Assembly: GCA_963682025.1 (NCBI GenBank)
Contig: OY821520.1
Span: 180,486,626 to 180,550,625 of the forward strand
DNA: 64,000 nt
Direction: 5' to 3'
Source of the DNA: Cordilura impudica
Lineage: Eukaryota > Arthropoda > Insecta > Diptera > Scathophagidae
Shown here: positions 32,451 to 44,089 of the stretch, in pieces
How positions within the stretch are numbered: position 1 is the first letter of the stretch
Layout of the letters: each line of letters opens with the position of its first letter
Program-made: the position numbers and the translations under genes
Notes under the pieces: generated by a model
What the model was told of the DNA's origin: nothing
Database searches by the model: none
The model's input: only the letters and a program-made list of their open reading frames with translations

Positions 32451-32625
32451 TAGGTGTTTTTTATTACTTTTTATTTCACACTACTTGAGTGTTTTTATTC
32501 TGTTGGGCGCCACTTAGTGTTTCTGAATTAAAACACAGTTTGGTTCGGGTTCTTGACTGTGACTAATTTTATTTTACAAATTCATTTTTTAATAAATAAA
32601 TAAATTAATAAATTCTTAATTTCGT

Positions 32626-32626
<1 letters not shown>

Positions 32627-32662
<36 letters not shown>
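32627..32662. repeat. ~36 nt poly-T tract
   Basis: An almost pure T run. On the minus strand it is a poly-A tail-like run, so it may mark the 3' end of a retroposed sequence, but no body was recognised next to it. Runs of this length are also prone to assembly error. Confidence 0.6.
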
Positions 32663-32663
<1 letters not shown>

Positions 32664-32839
32664 AATAAGGTAAAAGAAAATTTATTTCAAAATGCTACAA
32701 TGCAAAACAGCAGGCATAGCGTCAGTACTTTTGTTGGTATAATGTTCTTAAAATGTCAAATGAATTTATTAACGAAATTGCTGATAAATTCCAAATGGTT
32801 TCTGTTGCAATATAAATCAAATACCAACTTGCTCGTAGT

Positions 32840-33000
32840 AACGACAAACAATATTATTTTAACTTTACCCAGGTAAATGGTTTATTTTGTTGACTGACCG
32901 TAATTTCAAAAGGCAGACAGACAGACGCATTACGGACATTATATGGACTCAAGTTGTTATAGGGATTAAGAATACAAATACTTTATGGGGTTGCAATTCA
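32840..33000 (+). repeat. GTCY-microsatellite repeat, family 2, fragment
   Basis: Matches 13985-14190: aacaatattattttaacttt, caggtaaatggtttattttg, the caaaaggcagacagacagac tract, and gttgttatagggat. Non-coding. Confidence 0.6.
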
Positions 33001-33139
33001 TTGTTCAATGCATTACAACAGAATACGAATAGTCACAATAAGGAATCATATTTTCCAATGTTTTGAGAGCTAAAAATTATGCGGTATTTCAAAATAAAAG
33101 TTCGTAAAAATCTTGGCAATTTTTGGTTTGCCATATACC

Positions 33140-33550
33140 AGGAAAATATGTTTTTTTTTTTTAAAGATCCTTTTTTGAGAAAATGTAATTTTGTAAGAAA
33201 ATGTACTTTTAAAAAGAATGTTATCCTTTTAAAAAGGTACTTTTTTTAAAAAAGAGTACTTTAAAAATACTTTTTAAGAAAAATTTTAAGAAAATGTTCT
33301 TTTTAAAAAGGGTAGATTTTTAAGAATATGTACTTGTTTAAGAAAAGATGTTTTTTAAAGGTTATTTTTTTTTAAAAAAAATTTTTTTCTTAAGCATATG
33401 TACTTTTAAAACGAGGTACTTTTTTTAACAAATGATACTCTTTAAGGAAAAGTGCTTAAAAAACCAGGTACTTTTTTAAAAAGGTATTTTAAAAAAGGAC
33501 ACTTTAAGAGAGATACTTTTTGAAAAATGGTACTTCAAAAAAATTTATTT
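33140..33550. repeat. Degenerate TTTTTAAAAAAGGTAC minisatellite
   Basis: About 25 imperfect units of a poly-T, poly-A, (G)GTAC core, for example tttttaaaaaagagtacttt, follow one another. A shorter array of the same core lies at 56460-56630, also beside family 2 repeat sequence (33560-33690 and 56015-56150). The array is therefore an inner part of that repeat family and expands or shrinks between copies. Confidence 0.65.
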
Positions 33551-33690
33551 TTTCAAAAACAACTTCCCTTCTTATAAGGATCAAGAAAATATATGGTTTA
33601 TGGGTTCAGGAATTTATTTCGATGCGTTATAAACGGAATGACAAACTGAACCCTCTGCATATATACACTTTGATATATACGCCTGTGTAG
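33551..33690 (+). repeat. Family 2 repeat 3' end
   Basis: Reads tataaggatcaagaaaatat, gggttcaggaatttatttc, acggaatgacaaactgaacc and ctctgcatatatac. It matches the end of the longer copy at 37620-38345. Confidence 0.6.
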
Positions 33691-34789
33691 GGTTTTAAAT
33701 CGATTAGTATTGAAAATTTTTGATTTAATTAAAAAAAAATTATAATTGAATTTTAGATTTGTCTTGGGACGTCTGAAAATTTATAAACAATTGCTAATAA
33801 ATGAATAATCATCTAGACTATTTGGAGAAATCATCTTGATTATTTTTCAATATTAGCGCTTAATTTTAAAATTTTGCGTTATCCCCGAAAATACGTATTA
33901 ACTAATCTTATTAATTGGTTAAAAGTTCTATATGGTTAATGTAAGTGCATTATACAATTTTGCCGGGTAGTCTTCTAGTACTGTTGCTAGGGGATCGACA
34001 CAATTTATAATTCCAACAAAATGCAAATCATGCCACAAATCAAACCGTGCTCACAACCACTACATACCAACCTTTGCATTCGCAATGGAAGACTGAAAAG
34101 TTTTTTCAATTTAATTGAAAAAAATATATATATTTATTCAAATAGAAATAAAATGTTACATATGACAAAGGTAAATTCATTCAATAGACTCACTTTAATT
34201 ATTAAGGATTCACTTTAAAATCAATTTTTTAATTTTTTAAATACTTTAATAATTCCTTATCTCTTGGTCGCTTTCTCTGGCCAATTTGTATTGTTTAGAG
34301 ACCTTGGACTAGGATGGGCTAAACGCAAAATTATTTAAATACATAATCACCCACAGCTACAACAATTTGTGGTCGGACCAGCTGTAAAAGATTGTCTCTT
34401 GTTCGTAAATATACATCGCGTAGTTGAATTTTGTAGAGACCCTTCAATTCAGTGGGTGTTATATTTTAACCCATTCAATCGTAAAATACCAAGGGGCAAA
34501 AATTGTGTACAAAACATTGTTGAGAGAATGTATCTAGAGATCCATTATGTCTTTACCACTAAGTTATCCCACGTGGTAGTTTCTTCATAAGTCAATCAGT
34601 ATATATTCTCTTTGGAGACAATCTGTTGTTTATTTTTTTTTTTTTTTAATAATTTCGTTTTCTTCCAACTTAATGATTCAGATAAACTATGTCTCATATA
34701 TACATATATTTTATGTTAGGTGCTTGCCAACGATGTACATTTAACATCTGCTTAAACTACGTTCTTTTGCTTCCATCCTCTTAACAGAT
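33691..34789. other. AT-rich DNA, no gene recognised
   Basis: One open stretch at 34369-34590 (73 codons, reading VVEFCRDPSIQWVLYFNPFN in part) is not recognised. No repeat edges were found. Confidence 0.4.
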
Positions 34790-35245
34790 GATTTTTGTTT
34801 ATTTCAAGAGTTGGTCTATAAAGCTCTTTCAATTTTTTTGTTAAAATATTGCCATATTTGGAAAACATAGAGAATAATTTTTTTTACATATTAAAAGGGA
34901 TTTTTCACTATTAGATTTTGTGGTAACACAAAATAGCACAATACAATATAAAATCTAACCCAGTGATGCCAACTTTTGATTTTGAATTTTATTATGCTAA
35001 TAAAATATATTTTCATTTATTGACTCCAAATACTACTACCTGGGAATTATTATCGAACTTAAATTTTTTGGGTTTTACTTTGCATACCATGAAGTCAAAT
35101 TTTGAAGACATCAAAACTAAATGTCCCAAAAATTTTAAATAAAATAATTTATCTTTATTTTCTGAAAAATTTCAAATTTTCATTCCAAAAAATTGTGAAA
35201 AATAATATATAAATAACATTCTCATCAAATAGTTGTACTTCTTTT
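34790..35245. repeat. Dispersed ~500 bp repeat, copy 2
   Basis: Matches 18575-19130 in the same orientation: ggtctataaagctctttcaa, taacccagtgatgccaactt, aatactactacctgggaatt, accatgaagtcaaattttga and attgtgaaaaataatatata. The leucine-rich-repeat pseudogene found beside copy 1 is not seen here. Confidence 0.7.
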
Positions 35246-35253
35246 TATTAAAA

Positions 35254-35627
35254 CTAGCAGATTCCAGTCCTCGAAATTCGAGGGCAAATTCTAGGAAATT
35301 ATATTTTTTCATTAAATAAAGACCCTAAAAGTATGGTAATCAATTATAGCCAATTCACAAATCATCACAAAAAACAAACTCATTTTTATTATAAACACAT
35401 CAACAAATTTAATAAACACACACATAGCATTGTATAATTTTATGTATGTGCTAGTAGCAACTTTAAATGCAATTTATTCAAAATAAAGGAAAAAATTAAA
35501 AAATCTGTAAATCTGCAAAACGGCTAAAAAGAAATACCTTTCAAATATACGTTTGGTCAAAATCGGGATAAAACGGTAGAACAAACCATCAGTCACAAGA
35601 AATCACCGAGCCTATTAATATAATAGA
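35254..35627 (-). mobile_element. Non-autonomous Helitron-like element, copy D
   Basis: On the minus strand the start is A|tctattatattaataggctc and the end is ctcgaatttcgag...ctgctag|T. Both ends are intact, so this copy gives the clearest 5'-TC/3'-CTAG boundary. It is 374 bp, with no ORF. Confidence 0.82.
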
Positions 35628-35761
35628 TTTGTTCTTTCGTTTAAGAATTATTGCGCTTTATATATGTAACTATTTGTATGTTCGCAATTCCTAAATATCA
35701 TTTGATGTTTTCTAAACTTCATTTAAATTAATGTTTTCTTATCCTGAAATGCTATTATTTT

Positions 35762-36540
35762 TATACCCTATACCACTATGTGGTTTGGGTATAATGACTT
35801 TGTGCTGCTATTTGTAACTACCAAAAATATTTTATTATACCGATCGCCTCAGAATCACTTTCTGAGTCGATTTAGCGATGTCCGTCCGTCCGTCCGTCCG
35901 TCTGTGTGTCCATGTAAACCTTGTAATCAAACTACAGGTCGCAAATATGAATATATTTTGATGAAATTTGGTGCGTAAGCTTTTATCGGCCATAGGATGA
36001 ACGCTATTGAAATTGGTGAAAATCGGTCCATGTTCAGACCTAGTCCCTATACAAATGACCCCTATGAAATCAACATAAATAGCCATAAGATCCAAACTAT
36101 CACATTGATCTTAGTCAAATTGGGTTTGTATGTGTTTATTGTATCCATTAATCAGTAGTCCAAAAAAATTCCTATAGGACAATTTTTAGTCATAGGCCCC
36201 ATATAGAGCTGCTTCCCGATCTTCACTTAAATCTATCAAAAAACAAAAATATTCCACAGATTTTTCTCAAATTTGGCTTGTGTATATTTTTTCGAAATAT
36301 AAGTGACTTTACCAAGTATGGTCAGGATCGGTCCATTTTTCGACCTAGTCCCTATATAAATATAGTACCCGATATGAACTTTTTCATATCTGCAGCCAAA
36401 AAAATTAATAACAATGGCACTCGAATTTGGTTTATGCTTATTTTCTATAACGAATTAGTTGGACCGAAGAGATAGGGCCTCTAAACCATGGTATAGGGTA
36501 TCGTATAGACGGTCTAACCGACTATAATTTCTTACTTGTT
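35762..36540 (-). mobile_element. DINE-1-like interspersed element, copy C
   Basis: Reverse complement of copy B: starts ataccctataccactatgtg, has gtccgtccgtccgtccgtct at about 35880-35899, and ends actataatttcttacttgtt. It contains all conserved blocks, including gagctgcttcccgatcttca. Non-coding. Confidence 0.78.
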
Positions 36541-36689
36541 AGCTTTCAAAACAGTTCTACATAGTTATATAAAATTATTATTCTGCTTTACCTACAAAAT
36601 ATCTAATTGCGATTACATACAATTTTTTAAAATTGTTTATAATTACTAAAGCATTACTATTCACATAAATACAAAATCGCACCTTTTAA

Positions 36690-36859
36690 ATTTTCGAAAT
36701 ATGGACCGATCCTGACCATATTTGGTAAAGTCACTTATTTTTTGATAAAATAAATATAAACCAAATTTGAGAAATTCTGTGGAGTATTTATGTTTTTGAT
36801 AGATTTAAGTGAAGATCGGAAAGCAGCTCTATATGGGGCTATGACTAAGAATTATCTTA
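36690..36859 (+). repeat. DINE-1-like fragment, cut by a MITE
   Basis: Carries atggaccgatcctgaccata and agatcggaaagcagctctat like the inner blocks of copy B. It stops at the MITE that starts at 36860. Confidence 0.65.
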
Positions 36860-37262
36860 TGCCGTTTTCTTTTCTGACAAAAAATGTCGCATTTTATTTG
36901 CACTTTTTTCGAAAAGTGTATTTTTTTTATAAATTCTAAATTAAGAGCAATCTTATTTTATACATCAATCGAAAGGTCTAAAAGTCGAGCACTCGTAAAT
37001 CGCAAAAAATGGTAGCCATTGACTTCTTTCAGGTCATAGTGTGAGAATATTTCCGCATTGTTCCCCTTTTTTGAATATTTTCACCCCATGACTTCAAAGA
37101 GGATAATAATCAATTTTTTGAATTTTATGAACACAGCACTTTGAGACCTCTCGATTGATGTATAAAATTAGGTTACTCTTAACTTAGAATATATAAAAAA
37201 ATACACTTTTCAAAAAAAGTGCAAATAAAATGCGACATTTTTTGTCAGAAAAGAAAACGGCA
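36860..37262. mobile_element. 403 bp MITE with long TIRs and TTA target duplication
   Basis: The left end tgccgttttcttttctgaca is the exact inverse of the right end tgtcagaaaagaaaacggca. The inverted match continues inward for well over 100 bases (aaaaatgtcgcattttattt, tgatgtataaaat), with some mismatches. TTA flanks both sides (36857-36859 and 37263-37265). This is the size and target of a Tourist-like (PIF/Harbinger-type) MITE. It lies in a DINE-like fragment. No ORF. Confidence 0.85.
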
Positions 37263-37619
37263 TTAGTCAAAATTTTGCAGAATTTTGTATAAATAAAATA
37301 ATATACCGATTTATTTCTAAAATGCGGCTATTATGGATATACAACTATACGATATACGATTATTTAGAGTATTTTGATATTTGTAACAGTTTTGCGTATT
37401 TGTAACATTTTGCGATGTTATAAAAATGGCAGAATATTGATATTGATTATATATATATTTTTTATTTAATATACATGTGTATGTATATGCAAATATTACA
37501 CGCAAAAATTCAACATCAAAAGTTAATGATGTGTTTTTCTTTAAAAAAATTAATACATAATAAATTTGTTTGGTAAATTTGCATTATTTTTTTATTAATA
37601 ACAAGGTAGTTTAGCATTA
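37263..37619. other. AT-rich DNA, no gene seen
   Basis: No coding signal or repeat edge was recognised. Confidence 0.4.
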
Positions 37620-38345
37620 TTTGTCTGCTTGTCTGTTTGTCGACAAAATTGTGGATCGACTTTTAACCCTTTTCGCGCGACCCAATCGATCTGAAGCTTT
37701 GCAGGCAGACTCGTGGTGATGACAAAACAAAACAATGGAAACTTTTAAATTTTTCTACCTTGATTTTTTTGAGTTATTTTCATTATATTATCACCACAAG
37801 TATATCTATGACAAAAATAGAACATTTAGAATAAAATAAGAACAATATTGAAATATGTTTTTTTCAATTTTTTTTTAATTTCTCAGTGATTTCTCGGGAC
37901 CTATTAGACCGATTTTCATGATTTTCAAACAGAAACCTTCGCATGGTGTAAGTGAATCATTCTCACTAAAAATTAACACCCTAACTATCCTATTTAGGGT
38001 GTGATCGTGACAAGTACAACATAGACAAATCTTATTTTTTCAAGACTTCTTTTACTGCTTCATTCAATACTCGGGACCTAATCAACCACTTTCGACGATT
38101 TTAAATAGCAAACTTCTCAGGATATTAGCGAATCATTTTTTATACAAACGAGCACCCCAGCTCTCCGATTGGTTTCATGATCGTGATTTCCACAGACGGA
38201 CAGACGGACATCCCTATATCAACTTCGCTTGTTATAAGGATCATAAATATATATATTTTATGGGGTCCAGAATTTATTTTCTAATTATTACGAACGGAAT
38301 GCCAAACTTATATAAACCCTCTGCACACTGGGGTGGAGGGTATAA
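37620..38345 (+). repeat. GTCY-microsatellite repeat, family 2, longest copy
   Basis: Runs from gcgcgacccaatcgatctga through two diverged direct units (ttctcgggacctattagacc and atactcgggacctaatcaac). A cagacggacagacggacatc microsatellite lies at 38194-38213, then tcgcttgttataaggatcat. It ends cactggggtggagggtataa. Pieces recur at 13985, 32840, 33551 and, inverted, 56015. No ORF. Confidence 0.65.
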
Positions 38346-39733
38346 ATATAGTCATAAAAAGTGGCCCTTGGGAGCAACACGGAATCAAAAGGTATTCCAA
38401 TTCAAAACTATATAAAATGGCTACATGGTCATCCTGCCAATATTCTAAAACAAAAAAAAATGCATTAAAAGTGGACTACATTTTCAAAAAAATTAATTTA
38501 TTTGTAACAATTTTTCGAAAACAATTTAAAGTGAACATATGTGCGAAAAACAAACTGATAATTGCGTAATTAGTTTTCACACAATGTATAAAGAAAATAT
38601 ATAATTGTTGTTATTTAATGCAAAAATGCTCCCACTTCGTCGTGTTATCAGCAAAAATATAAGCAAATAATCAAACAACCAGTTATTATATTTAAACAGT
38701 GAAATAATTTTGTTAAAAAAAAAAAACAAAATTTAATGTGTTACGAAAAATAAAAACAAAACAAAAATGCATTTAAAGCAACCATCAAATTTGCACCATT
38801 TCCTAAATTTGAAATGTAATCTACATGTTATTTTGCAATTTACGAAAAACAAAACCGTCTTATGAATAAGAGCTGTCATTTTCATGCAAACTTAATTTAA
38901 ATATGTAATTGCATTTTGGGCTTTTGGCATAAATAACACACAAAACGTTAAAAAAAACACAAACAAACAGTAATTAGTGAAAATAAAAGGATTGGTTACA
39001 ATTTTTTAGAAAAAAAGAGAAAGAAAATTTTTCAATAAAAATTTATGAAAACGTTTTTTTAATATAACTAATTTTTAAGAAGAATACATACGCTAAAATT
39101 ATTTTTGAAAAAGAATAAGAAAAGATTTTGCATATATGTATGTTTGAAAAAGAATAAGAAAAGATTTTGCATGTATGTATGTATGTAACAATTTAAAATA
39201 AATTGAGCTGTGTGTGTATATGCAATCATACAAATGTATTAAATTATGTACACAATCATTAAGAAATACAAAAATAATAACAACAAAATAACGGGTGTGC
39301 CCAAAACACCCGCACAGGGTACAACAGCAATTGTTAATAATAACAGTAGCATCTGCAACAACAACAGCAATCATCAATAAATTGTATCCAGTCCACTCTA
39401 CAACCATCACTAACCCTTTCATGCCCGAATTAATTGGGGCGTGGTTAATCATTTTTCAAGTTAATGCAGTTGTTAGTTTAGACCTAAATATGAATTGATA
39501 TCAATTTCAAAATCCTATGTATCCTGGTTTAGCCATTATGAAATTTTGCCTATAGGCAACATTGTGTTTGAGAAATGACTGACAACCACCTAAAAGTATT
39601 TTTTAGTTTTTGTTTCTAATTTTCTTACCTTTAAACAATATATAAGCATTTAAATTTAAACTTTTATCTTTTTTTTGACTATTTGTAAACTCACTTTTTG
39701 TAGAAAAAAAATTTTACATGTGCCAACAAATAA
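38346..39733. other. AT-rich DNA with simple repeats, no gene seen
   Basis: Contains a direct duplication (gaaaaagaataagaaaagat, 39107 and 39145), TATG microsatellites (39135-39185) and a CAACAACAACAG tract (39353-39368). An in-frame stretch at 38333-38569 shows no known motif. Confidence 0.45.
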
Positions 39734-40231
39734 TAGGGCCCATACACGACACCAGCATGCATGCGCAATCAAATGATTGCGCCAGCTGATTGACCGTGTA
39801 TGGACCTGTGGTGTGATTGTGCCAGCCGATTGTGCGAAATCAAAATGAGTTTGATATTTTTGTGATTGCACAATCGTACTGGTGTCGTGTATGGGCCATA
39901 TTTCTCATTACAATAGAATTTTTGAAGAGTAAACATCGCGCATGGATGTATTTTTTAAACGAATTTTATGATGAACATAAAAAATTTTATTTTTACACTT
40001 AATAATTAATATTGTATAATTTAAATATATAATAATAAGATATGTATTTAGTTCATAAATGTAAAAAATAAAACAAAAATATTTTTTAGGTCACTATCCT
40101 TATCGATATTTTCAACACGCTACTTGGAAAGAAATGATGATTGTACCAGCATGCTGGTGTGGTGTGTGCTTTGATCTTGATTGTACTATCACTTGATTGT
40201 GCCAGCATGCTGGTGTCGTGTATGGGCCCTA
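39734..40231. mobile_element. 498 bp MITE, TIR tagggcccatacacgac, TAA target duplication
   Basis: Left end tagggcccatacacgacacc, right end ggtgtcgtgtatgggcccta: exact inverted copies over about 26 bases. TAA flanks both sides (39731-39733 and 40232-40234). An extra copy of the right end (ggtgtcgtgtatgggcca) lies at about 39880-39898. Several gattgtgccagc motifs occur inside near both ends. It could be one MITE inserted in or grown from another. No ORF. Confidence 0.78.
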
Positions 40232-40675
40232 TAAGATTAGCTCTCAAATTATCTCTATCAATATTTACAATAAAATATTTGCAATTAGGCTTGCAAAATA
40301 TATCAAGCTACTCTGAGAAAAAACCGTAGGATAAAAAAATAAAAATTACGGGACTTATAAGCTAAAATATAAAATGTTGCCTATAGGCAACATCGGGCAT
40401 ATAATTGTTAACAAAAATTTAACATCATCATTATTTTTATATTTTAATTATACCTTAAAAATTGATAACTAAACTTAATTAAAATTTAGAATTTTTCTTT
40501 GTTTTTTTAAATAATTACTTTTTACCAAAACGTTAAATTTTTATTTTGTTATAAACTTGATAAACTTTTAAATATTATTTTTTTCGGATACAATTAAGAA
40601 AAATTGAACATATTGCAGTCCTTATACGTTATGAACTTATATTTATCTATTTTTTATGAGAGCTATTTGTCGTCT
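40232..40675. other. AT-rich DNA, no gene seen
   Basis: No coding or repeat signal was recognised, apart from gttgcctataggcaacat at about 40376-40393, a short palindrome that also occurs at 39546-39562. Confidence 0.4.
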
Positions 40676-43262
40676 ATATGTCAAGCGCACCAACTTTTGA
40701 AACCGATGTCTTCCGATCGGGATGAAATTTGCACCAAGGTTAGTTGGATAGTAGTTTAGACACAATTTTCAACAAGATCGGTCAAGATCTCTCTGAGTTA
40801 GAGGGGATCAAAATTTGACATTTTGATCAAACAGGTGTTTTTTCTCATCCATGTAACTTATTACCTATTGTTCTTAGAAAATTTTCTCCCAAATAGTTTA
40901 AATAGCTATTTCTTCAATATTTCGGAAAAAAATACTTAAAAAAAAAAAAATTTTTAGACTTTTTTTGCTCATAAGAAAGCTTAGGATTTTTCCTTTAAGA
41001 GCCTTTTGGTCGCTTATTGGGATGGGAGTGGGATATCTATCAAAATAAATGTTTTGTTACTCAAGACAACGGTTTTTCAATTTTTCACAAATGCACTATT
41101 TTGAATTTTTTCCTATTTGTGTGTAAAACCTTACAAATAAAACTTATACTGAGAAACTAGACAAATTAACCTTTCCGAAGGTATGTAACATACCTAACTA
41201 AAATTTTATACCTTCGATATTGTAATACCCAGAATATGTTAACCTCAGGAAAAAAATCACTTTTTTTCTATAGAAATGTTGAAAAATTATTATTTTTTAT
41301 TTATTTAAAATAATAATTAAATTAATATATAATAATATTAATATTAAAAATAAAAAGATAAATAATTTAATAAAATTTAATCTTACTTACATTAGATCCA
41401 TTTATATCATAACTATTTTTATACTTAATTTATTGTAGCTGATGAAGTATTTAAGTCTTGTTAATTTTTAAATACCCAGTCTTTCATCCAGCTTTTTTGT
41501 CGCCTTTATTTACTGCGTTTTTTTGTCAATCCTTTCTTGGCGTTACTAGTTAGGTTCAGCTGTTGATTTCGCTGCTGGTTTATTTGTTGGCTTTGGAAAG
41601 AAATCGCATTGAATAGAAAACGTTTTCAACTTGAATCTTCCATCGACAAGCGGTATAAAAGCATGGTATTGAGCGGTGCCATCGATTGTTATCGCAGCAT
41701 CGAATCTGCTCTTCAGTGTTTTCAATGTCTTGATGAGAGCACTGGAGGCTATACTTCGCTGCATTGCATTTAAGGTTTGCTCCAATACCATCACATGCTC
41801 CTTTACCATGAGCAGTAGGATGAAAATGGCACTCAGCTGGCATTCCAAAATCTTTTTCATGAGCCATAAGATTTGCGAACCTACGAGTTCTGTCCGAAAC
41901 GTAGTATACCTTCTTTACTGTAAATTTAGATTTTAGATATTTTAGTATTATCTTCTGGTACTCATAAACTGCAACGGTATCATGTTTTAAATCGTCGGAT
42001 ATGATTGCCATACTTTTGTGTTACAGTTTTTCATCTTTCATGTAGTAAATAACTACTGAAGTGGAATGCTTGTATGGCATCCTGAAGAACATATTTATAG
42101 TTTTCTACGAAATCATATGAAATAACGAATTCACCAGACTTCAAATGTATCTTCAAATCCTTGAAGAATAATCATTGCTCTTTGACTAAAAAGTCATGGG
42201 TTCTCAAGTTTAGCAATCCTGTACACATTTCTTCCACAAACTCATTCACATTTAAAATGATTGTTTTCAATGTGCATCTGTCAGTCTTAATCCAGAATCA
42301 AATTTGACCTCTATATATTCTCGATCTAAAGAGCTGATTAAATTTTCTTTGATGAATGTGGTTTCCGGGCAATTGGTACATTCACCTAAGTGGCAAGAAG
42401 TTGTTGCATTAGGACACATAGTCAATTTAAGGCAATCGCGGTAATCGTGTAAATCTTCTGGCGAATCATCTGTTAAATACTTTAAGTTGATTTCCTTCAA
42501 CATCAGTTTAACATTTTCATGGTAAATGCATACTGTGTGAGAGTTCCGCTGCTTCCTGCCAAAACGCAATGTTTTGGCCTCATTTGGGTAAATTTTGTGA
42601 AGCCAATTTTGACATCCTCGTGTTCAGATTGAAATGTTGCAAATAACTCTTTCAGGTTACAGAGAACCATTCTCTTCTGTTATGTTATGAAGGTATGTTA
42701 CATACCTTGGGAAAGGTTAATTTGTCTAGTTTCTCAGTATAAGTTTTATTTTTAAGGTTTTTCACACAAATAGGAAAAAATTCAAAATAGTGCATTTGTG
42801 AAAAATTGAAAAACCGTTGTCTTGAGTTATAAAACATTTATTTTGATAGATATCCCACTCCCATCCCACTAAGCGACCAAAAAGCTCTTAAAGGAAAAAT
42901 CCTAAGCTTTCTTATGAGCAAAAAAAAATGCCCTTTTTGAAAAAAAAAGACAAAAAATGCTTCGATTTAGCAAAAAAAAAGTCTAAAGTATTTTTTTCCG
43001 AAATATTGAAGAAATAGCTATCTAAACTATTTGGAAGAAATTTTTCTAAGAAAAATAGGTAATAAGTTACATGGATGAGAAAAACACCTGTTTGGCCAAA
43101 ATGTCAAATTTTGATCCCCACTAACTCAGAGAGATCTTGACCGATCTTGTTGAAAAATTGTGTCTAAACTACTATCCAATAGGACTAACCTTGGTGCAAA
43201 ATCATCCTGATCGGAAGACATCGGTTTCAAAAGTTGGTGCACTTGACATGAAACCCCATATA
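40676..43262 (-). mobile_element. DNA transposon with ~550-600 bp TIRs, copy 1
   Basis: The left arm (40676-41210) and right arm (42690-43262) are inverted copies over hundreds of bases, for example tcttccgatcgggatgaaat and tcaagatctctctgagttag against their complements. Each arm ends inward with the palindrome ggtatgtaacatacc or ggtatgttacatacc. A transposase pseudogene lies between them on the minus strand. The copy at 59470-62268 is the same element in the opposite orientation. The superfamily is not assigned; long TIRs and an H-G-K-G-x-C-D-G motif suggest a Mutator-like relative. Confidence 0.8.
41530..42670 (-). pseudogene. Transposase of the long-TIR element, copy 1 (broken)
   Basis: The frame begins at ATG 42670 and matches copy 2: CIYHENVKLMLKEINLKYLT, CPNATTSCHLGECTNCPETT, MAIISDDLKHDTVAVYEYQK, HFHPTAHGKGACDGIGANLK. 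It has a TGA near 42197 where copy 2 has TGG, deletions after YVSDRTRRFANLMAH, and frameshifts in the last part. Copy 1 keeps GAG where copy 2 has TAG. It also keeps the CDGIG motif that copy 2 has lost. Confidence 0.8.
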
Positions 43263-44039
43263 AATGAGTATGGCTTTTTCATTCTTGATTTGCATGTCTG
43301 AATGCTCTCTTTATTAATTGTGAAATTCAAAATAGTAAGTTATCTTCAGATTTATATATATAAAAAAAGAAAATCATTATAAATTTAAAATCAGAAAAAG
43401 ACGAAACAAATGTTAAAATTAAAAATAATAATAATAAAAATATATATATTTATTTAAAATTTTTCTTGAACTATATGTATTAATAGACTAAAATGTGGGC
43501 CAAAGAATCGAAAATAGATAATCCGAACGCAAACGTAGTAACTAATGCTGAGGTAGTTGACCACACAACACAGATTACTTGTGGTTCCTTTTACTCAGTT
43601 TGACATTAATAAGTGCTGTGGACCTACTTATCAAATTGTTCATACTACACAAATGTTCGCTTCGTAAGAGGTATGCAAGTAGATATGATAATTTAGATAA
43701 AGTTTAAGTCCAGCAATTGAGTATCAAATGCATCAAACGCCCGCACATAGGTTAGTTACTTCACGTATTAAACTAGATTTGGTTTATGTACCCTTTGGTG
43801 CATAGGCTTTAATAACATTTTTTTTGTATGGACTGGCCGAAGGTATTAAGCCAGTGTAGGACAATAAAGAACGAATTCGACAAATCATATAAGTGCCTTA
43901 ACGTCATATACAAAACCTATCCTTTCGATTGGAGGAAATAAGGGTGGATTTAAATCTTCATTACGAGCGACTCAAGGTTGCACCCAAAGTTTCAGCTGAG
44001 GGTTTCTTTTATGACTTATGAAATAGATTTACAAGTGTA
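43263..44039. other. DNA before the mdg1-like element; LTR not proven
   Basis: No coding signal. The end (43490-44039) could include a 5' LTR and leader of the element starting at 44090, but no matching 3' LTR was found. Confidence 0.35.
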
Positions 44040-44089
44040 GCGGCAAGAAGGGGAACAGAACTAACTTACCCCTCACTCTCCACTAGAGA

